Source of the DNA: Paraktedonobacter carboxidivorans
GTDB taxonomy: Bacteria > Chloroflexota > Ktedonobacteria > Ktedonobacterales > Ktedonobacteraceae
NCBI GenBank assembly: GCA_041156125.1
Contig: JBEVTI010000001.1
Coordinates: forward strand, 277,660 to 341,659
Length of the DNA stretch: 64,000 nt
Direction: 5' to 3'
A program made the translations under genes and the position numbers. The notes below the pieces were generated by a model. The model ran no database searches. It had not been told where the DNA came from and was given only the letters and a program-made list of their open reading frames with translations. The stretch's first letter is position 1. Every line of letters starts with the position of its first letter. This document shows positions 7,690 through 17,101 of the stretch, piece after piece.

Positions 7690-8709
7690 ATGGCTACAAC
7701 GAGACAACGAAATGAGGCCGAGAAGACGCGCCAGCCGGAGCAAGGGGAGCGGCAACCAGGACTGGAGCGTAACGCGGGTATGCCGCTGGATATGGATTGG
7801 GTACGCCAGGTACGGGTAAACCTTAGCGCAGTAGAGCGGCGTGCCGCGACTATTCCCACCAGGCGCACGGTGAAGAAGGAGTGGCAGGCGGCCTGGCTTT
7901 TGCGCGCGATTACCTGCATTGATCTGACGACTCTGGCGGGCGATGATACGCCTGGCAATGTGCGGCGTCTGTGTGATAAGGCGCGTCATCCGGTGCGCCA
8001 GGAGTTGTTAGAGGCGCTTGGCGCTGGTACGCTGGATCTCAAGGTGGGAGCGGTCTGTGTCTATCATAATCTTGTGCCGGTCGCGCTGGAGTCGCTGCGG
8101 AATTCAGGCATTCCGGTTGCAGCGGTCTCGACCGGCTTTCCAGCGGGTCAGAATCCCTTTGAGCAGAAGATCGCCGAGATCGATGCTTCGGTGCAGGCAG
8201 GCGCGAGCGAGATCGATATCGTAATCTCGCGTGCTCATGTGCTGACTGGCGACTGGCAGGCGCTTTACGACGAGGTGCGAGCATTTCGCGCGGCCTGTGG
8301 GGAAGCGCATATGAAAACCATCCTTGCTACATACGAGTTAGCGACGCTGCGCAATGTTGGCATGGCCAGCCTGGTCTGTATGATGGCCGGGGCTGATTTT
8401 ATCAAGACTTCTACGGGTAAAGAGGCTGTGAACGCTACTCTGCCAGTCGGACTGGTGATGGTACGCGCGATTCGCGCTTATTATGAGCGCACGGGCTATC
8501 ACGTGGGTTTCAAGCCCGCGGGTGGAATTCGCGTCGCCAAATCCGCGCTTGACTGGCTGATTCTGATCAAGGAAGAGCTGGGTAACGAGTGGTTGAACAA
8601 TCAGTTGTTCCGCCTGGGGGCCAGTGGCCTGCTCTCGGACATTGAGCGCCAGCTTTCGCATTTCGCCACTGGCCACTATGGAGCGGCGCATCACAATCCG
8701 CTAGTCTGA
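7690..8709 (+). CDS. deoC: Deoxyribose-phosphate aldolase
   Basis: DeoC cleaves 2-deoxyribose-5-phosphate to acetaldehyde and glyceraldehyde-3-phosphate, so DNA sugars can be used as carbon. Class I aldolase signatures are intact: ADFIKTSTGK holds the Schiff-base Lys and GFKPAGGIR the second conserved Lys. This start (ATG 7690, GGGAGAACTT upstream) gives 339 residues; an upstream in-frame GTG at 7642 has no ribosome site. At 339 residues it is longer than the 220-260 typical of small DeoC, with an extra polar N-terminus of about 70 residues; this longer form is typical of proteins paired with ALDH16. The aldehyde dehydrogenase gene follows after 16 bases, clearly an operon. Confidence 0.93.
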   Translation: MATTRQRNEAEKTRQPEQGERQPGLERNAGMPLDMDWVRQVRVNLSAVERRAATIPTRRTVKKEWQAAWLLRAITCIDLTTLAGDDTPGNVRRLCDKARHPVRQELLEALGAGTLDLKVGAVCVYHNLVPVALESLRNSGIPVAAVSTGFPAGQNPFEQKIAEIDASVQAGASEIDIVISRAHVLTGDWQALYDEVRAFRAACGEAHMKTILATYELATLRNVGMASLVCMMAGADFIKTSTGKEAVNATLPVGLVMVRAIRAYYERTGYHVGFKPAGGIRVAKSALDWLILIKEELGNEWLNNQLFRLGASGLLSDIERQLSHFATGHYGAAHHNPLV

Positions 8710-8725
8710 GTACAGGGGAAGTAAG

Positions 8726-11215
8726 ATGAACGTGATGGACATTTTTGAGACCATGGAATACGGGCCAGCTCCCGAAGCAGCGGCGCCTGCACTGGATTGG
8801 ATTCAGGCTCACCAGCCCTTTGGTCTGTTTATTAACAATCGCTGGACTGCGCCAGCCAGTGGCAAGTATCTGGAGAGTATTAACCCGGCAAGTGGCAAGT
8901 CCCTGGCGCGTGTGGCGGCGGCGAATAGCGTCGATGTTGACGCAGCCGTGGCGGCGGCTCGCGCGGCCAGTCTCAGTTGGGGGCAGGCGCCTGGGCATAT
9001 GCGCGCCCGTTATCTTTACGCTCTGGCGCGTAATATTCAGAAGCATTCACGCCTGCTGGCTGTACTGGAGTCGCTGGACAATGGCAAGCCTATTCGCGAG
9101 ACTCGCGATATCGACATTCCATTGGTAGCGCGCCACTTTTATTATCATGCTGGCTGGGCGCAACTGATGGAGAGCGAACTGGCAGGCTATGTACCGCTAG
9201 GCGTAGTTGGCCAGATTATCCCCTGGAATTTTCCCCTCTTGATGCTGGCCTGGAAGATTGCCCCGGCTCTGGCTATGGGCAATACGGTTGTGCTCAAACC
9301 AGCTCGCTATACATCGCTCAGTGCCTTGAAGTTCGCCGAGATTGTGCAGGAGGCAGGTCTGCCGCCCGGCGTAGTCAATATCGTGACTGGCGAGGCTGCG
9401 GCTGTTGGTGAGACGTTGGTCAACCATCCTGATGTAAATAAGATTGCTTTCACAGGCTCAACAGAGGTCGGACGGAGCATCAGGCGCGCGACGGCTGGCT
9501 CTGGCAAGAAGATCTCGCTTGAATTGGGCGGGAAGTCGCCATTCGTGGTCTTTGATGATGCTGACCTGGACAGCGTCGTAGAGGGTGTAGTTGACGCGAT
9601 CTGGTTCAACCAGGGCCAGGTCTGCTGCGCGGGTTCGCGCCTGCTGGTCCAGGAGAATATAGCTGAAGGATTGTTCGCCAGGCTGCGCGCGCGTATGGAG
9701 CGCCTGCGCGTAGGAGAGCCGCTGGATAAGGCCATCGATATTGGCGCGATTGTTTCGCCGGGCCAGTTGCAAGAGATTCAGCGCCTGGTGGACCTGGGCG
9801 TGCAAGAGGGAGCGATGCTCTGGCAACCCTCCTGGGCCTGTCCGACCGAAGGCTATTTCTTCCCACCCTCTCTCTTTACCAACGTTTCCCCAGCTACTAC
9901 TATTGCCCAGGTCGAGATCTTCGGTCCTGTACTGGTAGCGATGACTTTTCGCACGCCTACCGAGGCTGTAGAACTGGCGAATAATACGCGCTATGGTCTG
10001 GCAGCCAGCGTGTGGAGCGAGAATATCAATCTGGCGCTGGACATCGCGCCTAAGATCAAAGCTGGCAGTGTCTGGATCAACTGCACCAATCTTTTTGATG
10101 CTTCCAGTGGCTTTGGCGGGTATCGCGAAAGTGGCTTTGGTCGCGAAGGGGGCAAAGAAGGTCTGTATGAATATGTCAGGCCCGCCTGGGCGCAGCTAGC
10201 GGTTGCGAACCAGCCCGCGTCTCTCTCGGCTGCAAGCGTTGCGGCTGCTGAGGAGCAAGCCGTGGCCGCGGACCAGCCCGCGTCTCAGTTGGATAGGAGC
10301 GTGCCAGAGACGACCTCCAGCGCGGATTCCGCGCTCAGCGCGGATGCTGCGATGTCCGCGCGGCTGCCAGCGATCGATCGCACGCCCAAGCTGTTTATTG
10401 GTGGCAAGCAGGCCCGCCCGGACTCGGGTTATAGCCGCGCCATCTACGATCCGCGAGAGCAACTGATCGGTCAGGTTGGCGAAGGTAATCGCAAGGATAT
10501 TCGCAACGCCGTTGAGGCCGCGCACAAGGCCAGTGGCTGGGCCTTTGGCACAACCCATAATAGGGCGCAAATCCTCTACTATATCGCTGAGAATCTGGCT
10601 ATACGCGAGGAAGAATTTGCCCGGCGCATTGTTACGCAGACCGCGCGCTCCAGCCAGGATGCGCTGCTCGAAGTGCGGGCCAGTATTGCGCGCCTCTTTA
10701 GCTATGCTGCCTGGACCGACAAGTATGAGGGTTTGATCCACCGTCCACCTATGCGCGGTGCTGTACTTGCCCTGCCAGAAGCTATTGGCGTGATTGGCAT
10801 TGCCTGTCCCGACGAGTATCCTCTGCTGGGCTTTATCTCGCTGGTGGCGCCCGCGCTTGCTATGGGTAATACGGTGGTAGCGCTACCCGCGCAGCAAACG
10901 CCCTTGAGCGCGACGGACTGCTATCAGGTTTTTGAAACCTCTGATGTGCCAGCCGGCGTGGTCAATATCGTGACTGGAGAGCGTGATGTGCTGAGTAAAG
11001 TGCTGGCCGAGCATGACGACGTTGAGGCCATGTGGTACTTTGGTTCGCGCGATGGTGCCAGGCTGGTCGAACTGGCCTCAGCTGGTAACATGAAGCGCAC
11101 CTGGGTCAGCTATGGTCAGCCTCGTGACTGGCTGGACCGCGCGCAGGGCGAGGGTCAGGAGTTTCTGCGCGCGGCTACCCAGGTCAAGAACATCTGGCTT
11201 CCCTACGGGGAGTAG
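8726..11215 (+). CDS. ALDH16-type double-domain aldehyde dehydrogenase
   Basis: An 829-residue NAD(P)-dependent aldehyde dehydrogenase with two ALDH modules, the layout of family ALDH16. Module 1 (about 25-490) is complete: GQIIPWNFPLLM, FTGSTEVG, LELGGKSPFVV with the general-base Glu, and GQVCCAGSR with the catalytic Cys. A low-complexity Ala/Ser linker (about 495-545) follows. Module 2 (about 550-829) keeps the NAD-fold portion (VAPALAMGNTVVALP, VVNIVTGERDVL) but lacks the LELGG and catalytic Cys segments and is probably structural. ATG follows GGGGAAGTAAG. Being co-transcribed with deoC, it could oxidise the acetaldehyde DeoC releases; that substrate is inferred. Confidence 0.9.
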   Translation: MNVMDIFETMEYGPAPEAAAPALDWIQAHQPFGLFINNRWTAPASGKYLESINPASGKSLARVAAANSVDVDAAVAAARAASLSWGQAPGHMRARYLYALARNIQKHSRLLAVLESLDNGKPIRETRDIDIPLVARHFYYHAGWAQLMESELAGYVPLGVVGQIIPWNFPLLMLAWKIAPALAMGNTVVLKPARYTSLSALKFAEIVQEAGLPPGVVNIVTGEAAAVGETLVNHPDVNKIAFTGSTEVGRSIRRATAGSGKKISLELGGKSPFVVFDDADLDSVVEGVVDAIWFNQGQVCCAGSRLLVQENIAEGLFARLRARMERLRVGEPLDKAIDIGAIVSPGQLQEIQRLVDLGVQEGAMLWQPSWACPTEGYFFPPSLFTNVSPATTIAQVEIFGPVLVAMTFRTPTEAVELANNTRYGLAASVWSENINLALDIAPKIKAGSVWINCTNLFDASSGFGGYRESGFGREGGKEGLYEYVRPAWAQLAVANQPASLSAASVAAAEEQAVAADQPASQLDRSVPETTSSADSALSADAAMSARLPAIDRTPKLFIGGKQARPDSGYSRAIYDPREQLIGQVGEGNRKDIRNAVEAAHKASGWAFGTTHNRAQILYYIAENLAIREEEFARRIVTQTARSSQDALLEVRASIARLFSYAAWTDKYEGLIHRPPMRGAVLALPEAIGVIGIACPDEYPLLGFISLVAPALAMGNTVVALPAQQTPLSATDCYQVFETSDVPAGVVNIVTGERDVLSKVLAEHDDVEAMWYFGSRDGARLVELASAGNMKRTWVSYGQPRDWLDRAQGEGQEFLRAATQVKNIWLPYGE

Positions 11216-11256
11216 GCGCGATCTCACTCTACTGCACCCGCGCCAGGCCGGGCGTG

Positions 11257-11294
11257 CGCTGAGAATGTGCGTTGCTAGCGCTACAATCTCAGCG
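11257..11294 (+). terminator. Stem-loop after the deoC-ALDH16 operon
   Basis: CGCTGAGA (11257-11264) pairs with TCTCAGCG (11287-11294), 42 bases past the ALDH stop. No T-tract; the terminator role is inferred from position between convergent genes. Confidence 0.4.
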
Positions 11295-11320
11295 AGCGAT
11301 GGATTGAGGTAAGCTTGTAG

Positions 11321-11374
11321 CAGGCGAAAAATGGTATTAAGCTCGCGCCAGAGCTACAGGTGCCTTTTCGCCTG
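11321..11374 (-). terminator. Stem-loop at the clpC 3' end
   Basis: CAGGCGAAAA (11321-11330) pairs with TTTTCGCCTG (11365-11374). One arm lies in the last codons of clpC, the other past its stop, so it could terminate clpC on the minus strand. Weak evidence. Confidence 0.35.
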
Positions 11375-13831
11375 GCTGCCACTGGGTACCGCGATCCGCG
11401 CATGCACTACCATTTCGCCATCCTGTGCATCAACGACGGCCAGATTGCCGGAAATGAGCTCGTTGTGCAGGATGGCTTCAGCCAGGAGATCTTCGAGCAG
11501 ACGTTGTATGGTGCGGCGTAGAGAGCGAGCTCCGCAGGCTGGATCGTAGCCACGCGTGACCAGCAGATCGCGCGCGGCTGGCGTGACTTCTAATTCCAGC
11601 GACTGTTGAGCCAGGCGTCGGCCTGTATCAAGAATAAACAGATCGACAATCTGCCGCAGGTGGCTCAACTCCAACGGGTGGAAAAAGATTTGTTCATCGA
11701 TGCGATTAAACAGTTCGGGACGGAAAAAGTTCCTGGCTGCGCAGAGAGCTTGCTCGCGCATCAGAGAGAGCATAGAATGGCTTCTCTTTCTGGGATCGCT
11801 AAAGGCCATGGGCGAAGGCTGGAAATGGCTGGTCCCCAGATTGGAGGTCATAATCACAAATGTGTTTTTGAAATCAACGACATGCCCATGCGCGTCGGTC
11901 AAACGACCATCCTCAAGGATTTGCAAGAGCAGATCGAAGATATCGCTGTGGGCTTTCTCGATCTCATCAAAGAGCAGCAGGCAATAGGGACGGCGGCGCA
12001 CAAATTCGGTCAACTGTCCCCCGGCATCATAGCCAACATAGCCGGGGGGAGAGCCGAGCAGGCGCGAGGCCTGGTGGCGTTCCATGAATTCGGACATATC
12101 CAGGGTTAGCAGCGCGTTCTCATCGGTAAACAATGTCGCGGCCAGGGCGCGCGCCAGTTCAGTCTTGCCTACGCCGGTTGGACCAACAAAAAGGAACGAG
12201 CCAATCGGACGGCGCGGGTCGCGAATATCGGTGTAGGCTCGGCGTACCGCGCGGGCTACCACCTGAATAGCCTCGTGCTGCCCGATTACGCGCCGATGCA
12301 GTTCCTCTTCCAGGCGCAAGAGATGTTCAGCCCGCGAGATTGTAATCTGCCCGAGAGGGATACCTGTCCAGAGCGCTACGATTTCAGCGATCTGGCATGC
12401 AGTCACCACGGGTCGTCGCCCGGCGCGCGAGACATACCATTGCTGTTCGTGTTCGAAAAGTACCTGGCGCCAGCGGATCTCCTGATTACGTCTGTATAGG
12501 GCCATAGGATAGTCGTGCCTCTGAATCGCCACATCTTTCCATTGTCTGAGGCGCACCAGCAACTCACGCAAGCGTCGTACTGTCTCAGGCACTAGCGCCA
12601 GATGAACGCAGGCCCGCGCCGCGGCCTCGTCCAGCAGATCGATAGCCTTGTCGGGCTGATAGCGCTGCTGTAAGTAGCGATTTGAGATCTGGACAGCGGC
12701 CTGGAGGGCTTCGTCGGTAATGGTTACCTGGTGAAAACTGGCATAACGCGGGCGCAGTCCGCGCAGGATTTCCAGTGTTTCTTCAGGAGTAGTCTCGGCA
12801 ATCGTCACTGGCTGGAAACGCCGTTCTAGAGCTGGATCATTCTCGATGGTTTTGCGATAATCGTCGAATGTCGCGGCGCCGATACAACGGAATTCGCCAC
12901 GCGCGAGCATAGGTTTAAACATATTTGCCATGTCTACCGACCCATCGGCTACTCCAGTGCCCAGCAATGTCTGAAGTTCGTCGATGACCACGATCAGATT
13001 CTTTGCCTGCACGACTTCTTGCATTAGCGTTTTGATCCGTTCCTCAAAGTCTCCGCGAAAGCGTGCGCCCACTGTCAGCAGACTGACATCCAGCAGGACC
13101 ACGCGCGTCTGCAGCAGGTTCTCTGGTACCTTGCCCTCGACAATACGCTGGGCCAGCCCTTCGGCCAGGGCTGTTTTGCCTACACCGGCGGGACCGATGA
13201 GCACCAGATTATTCTTTGTGCGCCGCGAGAGAATCTGCATGGTTCGTTCCAGTTCAGTGGCGCGTCCAATCAAGGGGTCGAGTTCGCCTAGCAATGCCTC
13301 GGCTGTTAAATCGCGGCTGACCTGATTCAGGAGCGGGGTTTCCGCGTAGCGCACCTGATGTTGCGCCAGGAATTGCGCCTGCTCGCGCCCATAGCGGAAG
13401 AGTGCCTGCAGGTGTTGGCGTACTGAGAAGAGTGTGACATCAAAGCTCTCCAGCACACTGACCGCGACGCTTTCATCGTCATCCAGTACCCCTAAGAGCA
13501 GGTGCTCGATGCCTGTCCAGAGTTCTCCTGCCTCGGCTGTCTCACTTTCGGCGCGCGCAAGGGCGGCTTGCGTTAAAGCATTGAACGCCGGGTCATCGGT
13601 CATGGTCTTGTTTGCTCCGCGCCCAATCACAAAACCTATGGCCTGGCATAGTCGCATAGTATCTACCTGTAAGCGCGCGAAGAGCGCCTCTATAACTACG
13701 TCGCGCGTTCTGATGATGCCCAGGAGAAGATGTTCAGGGCCGATCATCCGGTGTTGAAATTGCACAGCGATCTCGCGTGCATAGGTTATGGCCTGCTGAG
13801 CCTGTGGAGTATAATTCTCAAATTGGCGCAT
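11354..13831 (-). CDS. clpC: ClpC-type AAA+ unfoldase
   Basis: A Hsp100 ATPase that unfolds proteins, normally for ClpP. The chosen start (ATG 13831 behind GAGGAAGAGAGCT) gives 825 residues starting MRQFENYTPQAQQAITYARE, the usual ClpC opening; an upstream in-frame ATG at 13864 adds 11 basic residues. Order: Clp N-domain repeats (about 1-145), AAA-1 with Walker A GPAGVGKT (about 213-220) and VVIDELQTLLG, a middle region with a UVR-like helix pair (RQWKDVAIQRHDYPMALYRR), AAA-2 with GPTGVGKT, LLLFDEIEKAH and the ClpB-D2 small domain. Both ATPase sites look functional. It is a single-gene unit, divergent from nothing close; the CtsR/McsAB partners of Firmicutes are not adjacent. Confidence 0.92.
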   Translation of the reverse strand: MRQFENYTPQAQQAITYAREIAVQFQHRMIGPEHLLLGIIRTRDVVIEALFARLQVDTMRLCQAIGFVIGRGANKTMTDDPAFNALTQAALARAESETAEAGELWTGIEHLLLGVLDDDESVAVSVLESFDVTLFSVRQHLQALFRYGREQAQFLAQHQVRYAETPLLNQVSRDLTAEALLGELDPLIGRATELERTMQILSRRTKNNLVLIGPAGVGKTALAEGLAQRIVEGKVPENLLQTRVVLLDVSLLTVGARFRGDFEERIKTLMQEVVQAKNLIVVIDELQTLLGTGVADGSVDMANMFKPMLARGEFRCIGAATFDDYRKTIENDPALERRFQPVTIAETTPEETLEILRGLRPRYASFHQVTITDEALQAAVQISNRYLQQRYQPDKAIDLLDEAAARACVHLALVPETVRRLRELLVRLRQWKDVAIQRHDYPMALYRRNQEIRWRQVLFEHEQQWYVSRAGRRPVVTACQIAEIVALWTGIPLGQITISRAEHLLRLEEELHRRVIGQHEAIQVVARAVRRAYTDIRDPRRPIGSFLFVGPTGVGKTELARALAATLFTDENALLTLDMSEFMERHQASRLLGSPPGYVGYDAGGQLTEFVRRRPYCLLLFDEIEKAHSDIFDLLLQILEDGRLTDAHGHVVDFKNTFVIMTSNLGTSHFQPSPMAFSDPRKRSHSMLSLMREQALCAARNFFRPELFNRIDEQIFFHPLELSHLRQIVDLFILDTGRRLAQQSLELEVTPAARDLLVTRGYDPACGARSLRRTIQRLLEDLLAEAILHNELISGNLAVVDAQDGEMVVHARIAVPSGSQAKRHL

Positions 13832-13956
13832 AGCTCTCTTCCTCTTTCCAAAGGGAAATCGCATGCCTCCCTTACGTCTCTCTAATCGGGCAAATGCCAG
13901 AAAACAAGAGGATCAAAGGACTTGTGCCAGAGAAAAAGAGGAAGGAAGTCCTGGAA

Positions 13957-14823
13957 CTAATGCAGAATAGTCTCTTCCGCTACAGCCAGCAGGGACATGG
14001 CACCGACCAGGGGGGCATATATTCCGAGTTCAGCGCGTACCAGCGACAGGCGTCCCCATTTGAGCAGGGCATCGACTTTCTGTTGCACGAGAGGAAGCAA
14101 TAATTCGTTCTCCAGAGCGATGGCACCGCTGACCGCGACGACATCTATGCGTGTCAGGAGGGCAAGGTTGAGCAGGCCGGGGGCGAGTTTAGAGGAAAAG
14201 GCCTGCCAGAAAGAGGCATCAGCGAAAGCCGAAATAGGCTGGCCATAGCGCAGTTCTAGCTGGCGTCCACCGGTAAAGGTTTCCAGGCAGCCAGTCTGAC
14301 CGCAGAGACAGAGCCGTTCGTTGTGGTCCAGCACCTGGTGACCAAATTCAATTGAGGAGATCAGCGTTGTCTCGCTCTTGCCCAACTGAATGGCCGCGCC
14401 CGTGCCTGTCGAAATGGTCAGATACGCCGCCCGCTCTATCTTGCGTAGCACTCCAAAGCGTCGCTCACCCAGCAGGCCGCAGACTGTATCGTGTCCCAGC
14501 CGGATCGGACAGCCCAGGCGCGCTTCCAGGTCAGCAGCGAAAGGTCGATCGAGGTAGCCTGGGAAATTTGGCCCGAAGACGATACTGCGCCCATCCCGCG
14601 CTACTCGCGCTCCCACCGACACTCCCGCGCCCGCTAGCGCGTCCACCTGCTGTTCTCGTAGTACCGCGCTTATTTGTGCGAGCTGATCTATGTACGACGA
14701 CTGCGTCGGAAATTCACCCAGTAGCGTAAAATCTGGCATCTCCAGCGATGGAAAAAGCCCTAAGCGTGTATTGCTTCCACCTATATCGATAGCCAGGTAA
14801 GGATGAGCATCAATGCCTATCAT
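13957..14823 (-). CDS. ROK-family sugar kinase (glucokinase-like)
   Basis: A 288-residue ROK protein, phosphorylating glucose or a related sugar. The ATP phosphate-binding motif LAIDIGGSNTRLGLF opens the protein; a second glycine motif (TISTGTGAAIQ) and the zinc-binding CLCGQTGCLE stretch with preceding FGHQVLDHNE are present. The usual ROK zinc signature is C-x-CGxxGC-x-E and fits. There is no N-terminal helix-turn-helix, so it is a kinase not a repressor. ATG at 14823 follows AGGAGCCTTTTCT. Its promoter (14859-14887) overlaps a 15-base palindrome, pointing to regulation. The sugar specificity cannot be read. Confidence 0.85.
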   Translation of the reverse strand: MIGIDAHPYLAIDIGGSNTRLGLFPSLEMPDFTLLGEFPTQSSYIDQLAQISAVLREQQVDALAGAGVSVGARVARDGRSIVFGPNFPGYLDRPFAADLEARLGCPIRLGHDTVCGLLGERRFGVLRKIERAAYLTISTGTGAAIQLGKSETTLISSIEFGHQVLDHNERLCLCGQTGCLETFTGGRQLELRYGQPISAFADASFWQAFSSKLAPGLLNLALLTRIDVVAVSGAIALENELLLPLVQQKVDALLKWGRLSLVRAELGIYAPLVGAMSLLAVAEETILH

Positions 14824-14852
14824 AGAAAAGGCTCCTATCCGGTAGAATTGTT

Positions 14853-14887
14853 GTGTATATTATACACTATGTAAGCGGAATCGCCAA
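14853..14887 (-). promoter_or_regulatory. Promoter of the ROK gene with operator-like palindrome on the -10 box
   Basis: On the minus strand: TTGGCG (14887-14882), 17 bases, TATAAT (14864-14859). The -10 box lies inside GTGTATATTATACAC (14853-14867), a perfect palindrome around one central base, a good repressor site. Confidence 0.6.
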
Positions 14888-15008
14888 TTAGTAATACACG
14901 CGGCATCTACATTCCTGGAAGAATTTGCGGCAAAGCAGTGTACTCCCGCTCGTCCCTCGCGCGGCCATAATCTCCATGTATCAGCTTGATTTGATATACG
15001 TACATGTA

Positions 15009-15037
15009 TTGTCAGTGGAAATTTTTCAGCGTATACT
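15009..15037 (+). promoter_or_regulatory. Promoter of the TIR-TPR-PP2C gene
   Basis: TTGTCA (15009-15014), 17 bases, TATACT (15032-15037). Start of transcription would be near 15044, about 50 bases before the ATG at 15095. Confidence 0.55.
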
Positions 15038-15094
15038 GGAGCATATGCGGACCTGAATTTATCGTACTTTCTTTTTGTGATACTGGTTATTTGC

Positions 15095-17029
15095 ATGTAT
15101 AATGAGTCAAAAGAGCCAGGTACGCCTCCTGGCGCATCCCCAATAGAAATCTTCTGCTGCTATGCGCGCAAAGATCAACCATTAATGCAGAACCTGAAGA
15201 CGCATCTTATGCCTCTTCAGCGGCAGGGCTTGATTGCGCTCTGGAGCGATGCGGATATTAACGCCGGTGAAGATTGGCAAACAGAGATTGAAAAACATCT
15301 GAATACAGCGGGGATGATTCTGCTCCTGGTCAGCCCCGATTTCATTGCCTCAGACTATTGTTATAGCACAGAGATGGCGCAGGCCATGGTCCGCCACGCC
15401 AGGCAGGAGGCCAGGGTCGTGCCAATTATCCTGCGCCCGACGCACTGGAAAGGCACACCATTCGCAGTTATCCAGGCCCTACCCAAAGATGCCAGGCCAA
15501 TTACCAGGTGGGAGAGCGAAGATGATGCCCTCTACGATGTAGTCGAGCGTCTTGAGATAGTGATAAATGAATTACAAGCACAGGAGCTTTTGACCAGGGT
15601 CTATCAGTATTACCGGGAAAAGCGCTATCCTGAAGCTATCGCGCTTTGTGAGCGAATCATTCAGCTAAAACCAGATTACGCGAGTGCTCACCTGGGCAAA
15701 GGGCACGCTCTCTTGCTGGCAAAACGCTATCAGGAATGCCTGGCATCTTTTGACAAGGCTGTTGAGCTAGATCCGAAGCTGGCTGATATTGATCTTTATG
15801 TGAATAAAGCTATTGCGCTTGAAAAACTCAACCAGATAAATGAGAGTTTAGTGCTCTATGACCAGGCTATTAACCTTTGCGCTGATAGTCAGTATAAAGC
15901 CTCACTTTACGCGAAAAAGGGAGCCATGCTATTTGTCGCAAAGCGCGATGCTGAGGCCCTTAGTATGTATCAACAGGCAGTAATTCTTCAGCCAGAGGTA
16001 GAAGAATTTTATAAACGGGCCAGTAACATATTACGCGTGTACCAGCCGCTTCAAGTCGCCTTTGTACAGAGATTCAGGGAATCGTCACGTTCATTCCCGC
16101 AACTAAGGCTCGATGTTGCGCAGCTAACCGATATTGGCCGTAAGTGTGAGCATAACCAGGATAATATGGCCTATGTCATTCCGAAAGATTCACAGGTGAT
16201 GACGCGCAAGGGCGCATTGTTCGTTGTGGCCGATGGAATAAGTGGGCGCGCGGCGGGAGATGTGGCCAGTGAAATTGCTGTCGATATGGTGAGCAAGGCC
16301 TATTACCAGGACGAGAGCGATTATATTCCAAAATCACTCCTGCAAGCCATGCGGCGTGCGAATGAGGCCATCCGTCAACGAGCGGCAGAAAACATATTGC
16401 GCCGCGGTATGGGTACTACCTGTGTTACTGCTGTATTAATTGGTAGGAGGGCTTATATCGCCAATGTCGGTGATAGCCGGGCATATATCATACGGGGCTC
16501 AAGCGTGCGCCAGATTACGCGAGACCATTCGTGGGTGGAGGAAATGGTAGGTGCTGGCTTGCTAAGCAGGCAACAAGCGCGGTGGCATTTTCAACACGAT
16601 CTTGCTACTCGCGGTCTGGGTATGCAACCAGATGTACAGGTTGATCTATTCGGCGCGGACCTCGAAGAAGGCGACACTCTAATCCTCTGTACCGATGGCC
16701 TCTGGAACCTGGTAAACGAGAAGGATTTGCAGCGCATTGTTAGCCTGTTTACGCCGCAGGAAAGCATCTATTACCTGATAGAGCTGGCAAACGAGAACGG
16801 TGGTCCTGACAATATTACTGCTATTGTCGCGCGCGCCGTCCAGATCCAGGACCGCCCGCCTGGCGATGCTGATCTCGGCAAAGCAAATACAGTCGGGCTT
16901 TACACAGGGCCGGTTGTAGGTTTGCCTTATAAAGAACCGCCTCTTGTTCTCGAACCCGACCAGAAAAAGCCAGTCCGATCCTGGACTCAACCGAGACGGA
17001 CATGGAGGCCAAGGCCATTGGAAGAATAA
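15095..17029 (+). CDS. TIR - TPR - PP2C phosphatase fusion protein
   Basis: A 644-residue cytosolic protein with three parts. Residues about 17-150 form a TIR domain (IEIFCCYARKD, ILLLVSPDFIASDYC), with Glu93 in YCYSTEMAQA at the place of the NADase catalytic Glu. Residues about 165-320 are tetratricopeptide repeats (YPEAIALCERIIQLKPDYA and two to three more). Residues about 345-610 are a PP2C Ser/Thr phosphatase with all metal-binding motifs: CEHNQDN, VVADGISG, GMGTTCV, ANVGDSRAY, LCTDGLW, GGPDNIT. The end is Pro/Arg-rich. ATG at 15095 is preferred over GTG 15077, though neither has a clear ribosome site. It probably reverses Hanks-kinase phosphorylation while the TIR part signals or degrades NAD; that link is inference. 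Confidence 0.88.
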   Translation: MYNESKEPGTPPGASPIEIFCCYARKDQPLMQNLKTHLMPLQRQGLIALWSDADINAGEDWQTEIEKHLNTAGMILLLVSPDFIASDYCYSTEMAQAMVRHARQEARVVPIILRPTHWKGTPFAVIQALPKDARPITRWESEDDALYDVVERLEIVINELQAQELLTRVYQYYREKRYPEAIALCERIIQLKPDYASAHLGKGHALLLAKRYQECLASFDKAVELDPKLADIDLYVNKAIALEKLNQINESLVLYDQAINLCADSQYKASLYAKKGAMLFVAKRDAEALSMYQQAVILQPEVEEFYKRASNILRVYQPLQVAFVQRFRESSRSFPQLRLDVAQLTDIGRKCEHNQDNMAYVIPKDSQVMTRKGALFVVADGISGRAAGDVASEIAVDMVSKAYYQDESDYIPKSLLQAMRRANEAIRQRAAENILRRGMGTTCVTAVLIGRRAYIANVGDSRAYIIRGSSVRQITRDHSWVEEMVGAGLLSRQQARWHFQHDLATRGLGMQPDVQVDLFGADLEEGDTLILCTDGLWNLVNEKDLQRIVSLFTPQESIYYLIELANENGGPDNITAIVARAVQIQDRPPGDADLGKANTVGLYTGPVVGLPYKEPPLVLEPDQKKPVRSWTQPRRTWRPRPLEE

Positions 17030-17101
17030 TACCAGCTTGATTGTTAAAAAGATTGAGCAGATCAAAACTATCTTTGGCACTATACAATAAAGGATCATTA
17101 C

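Noticed and set aside
10196..10741. 181-codon open frame antisense to the ALDH16 gene
   Set aside because: Lies fully opposite conserved ALDH codons in a GC-rich region; no ribosome site; unlike any protein family.
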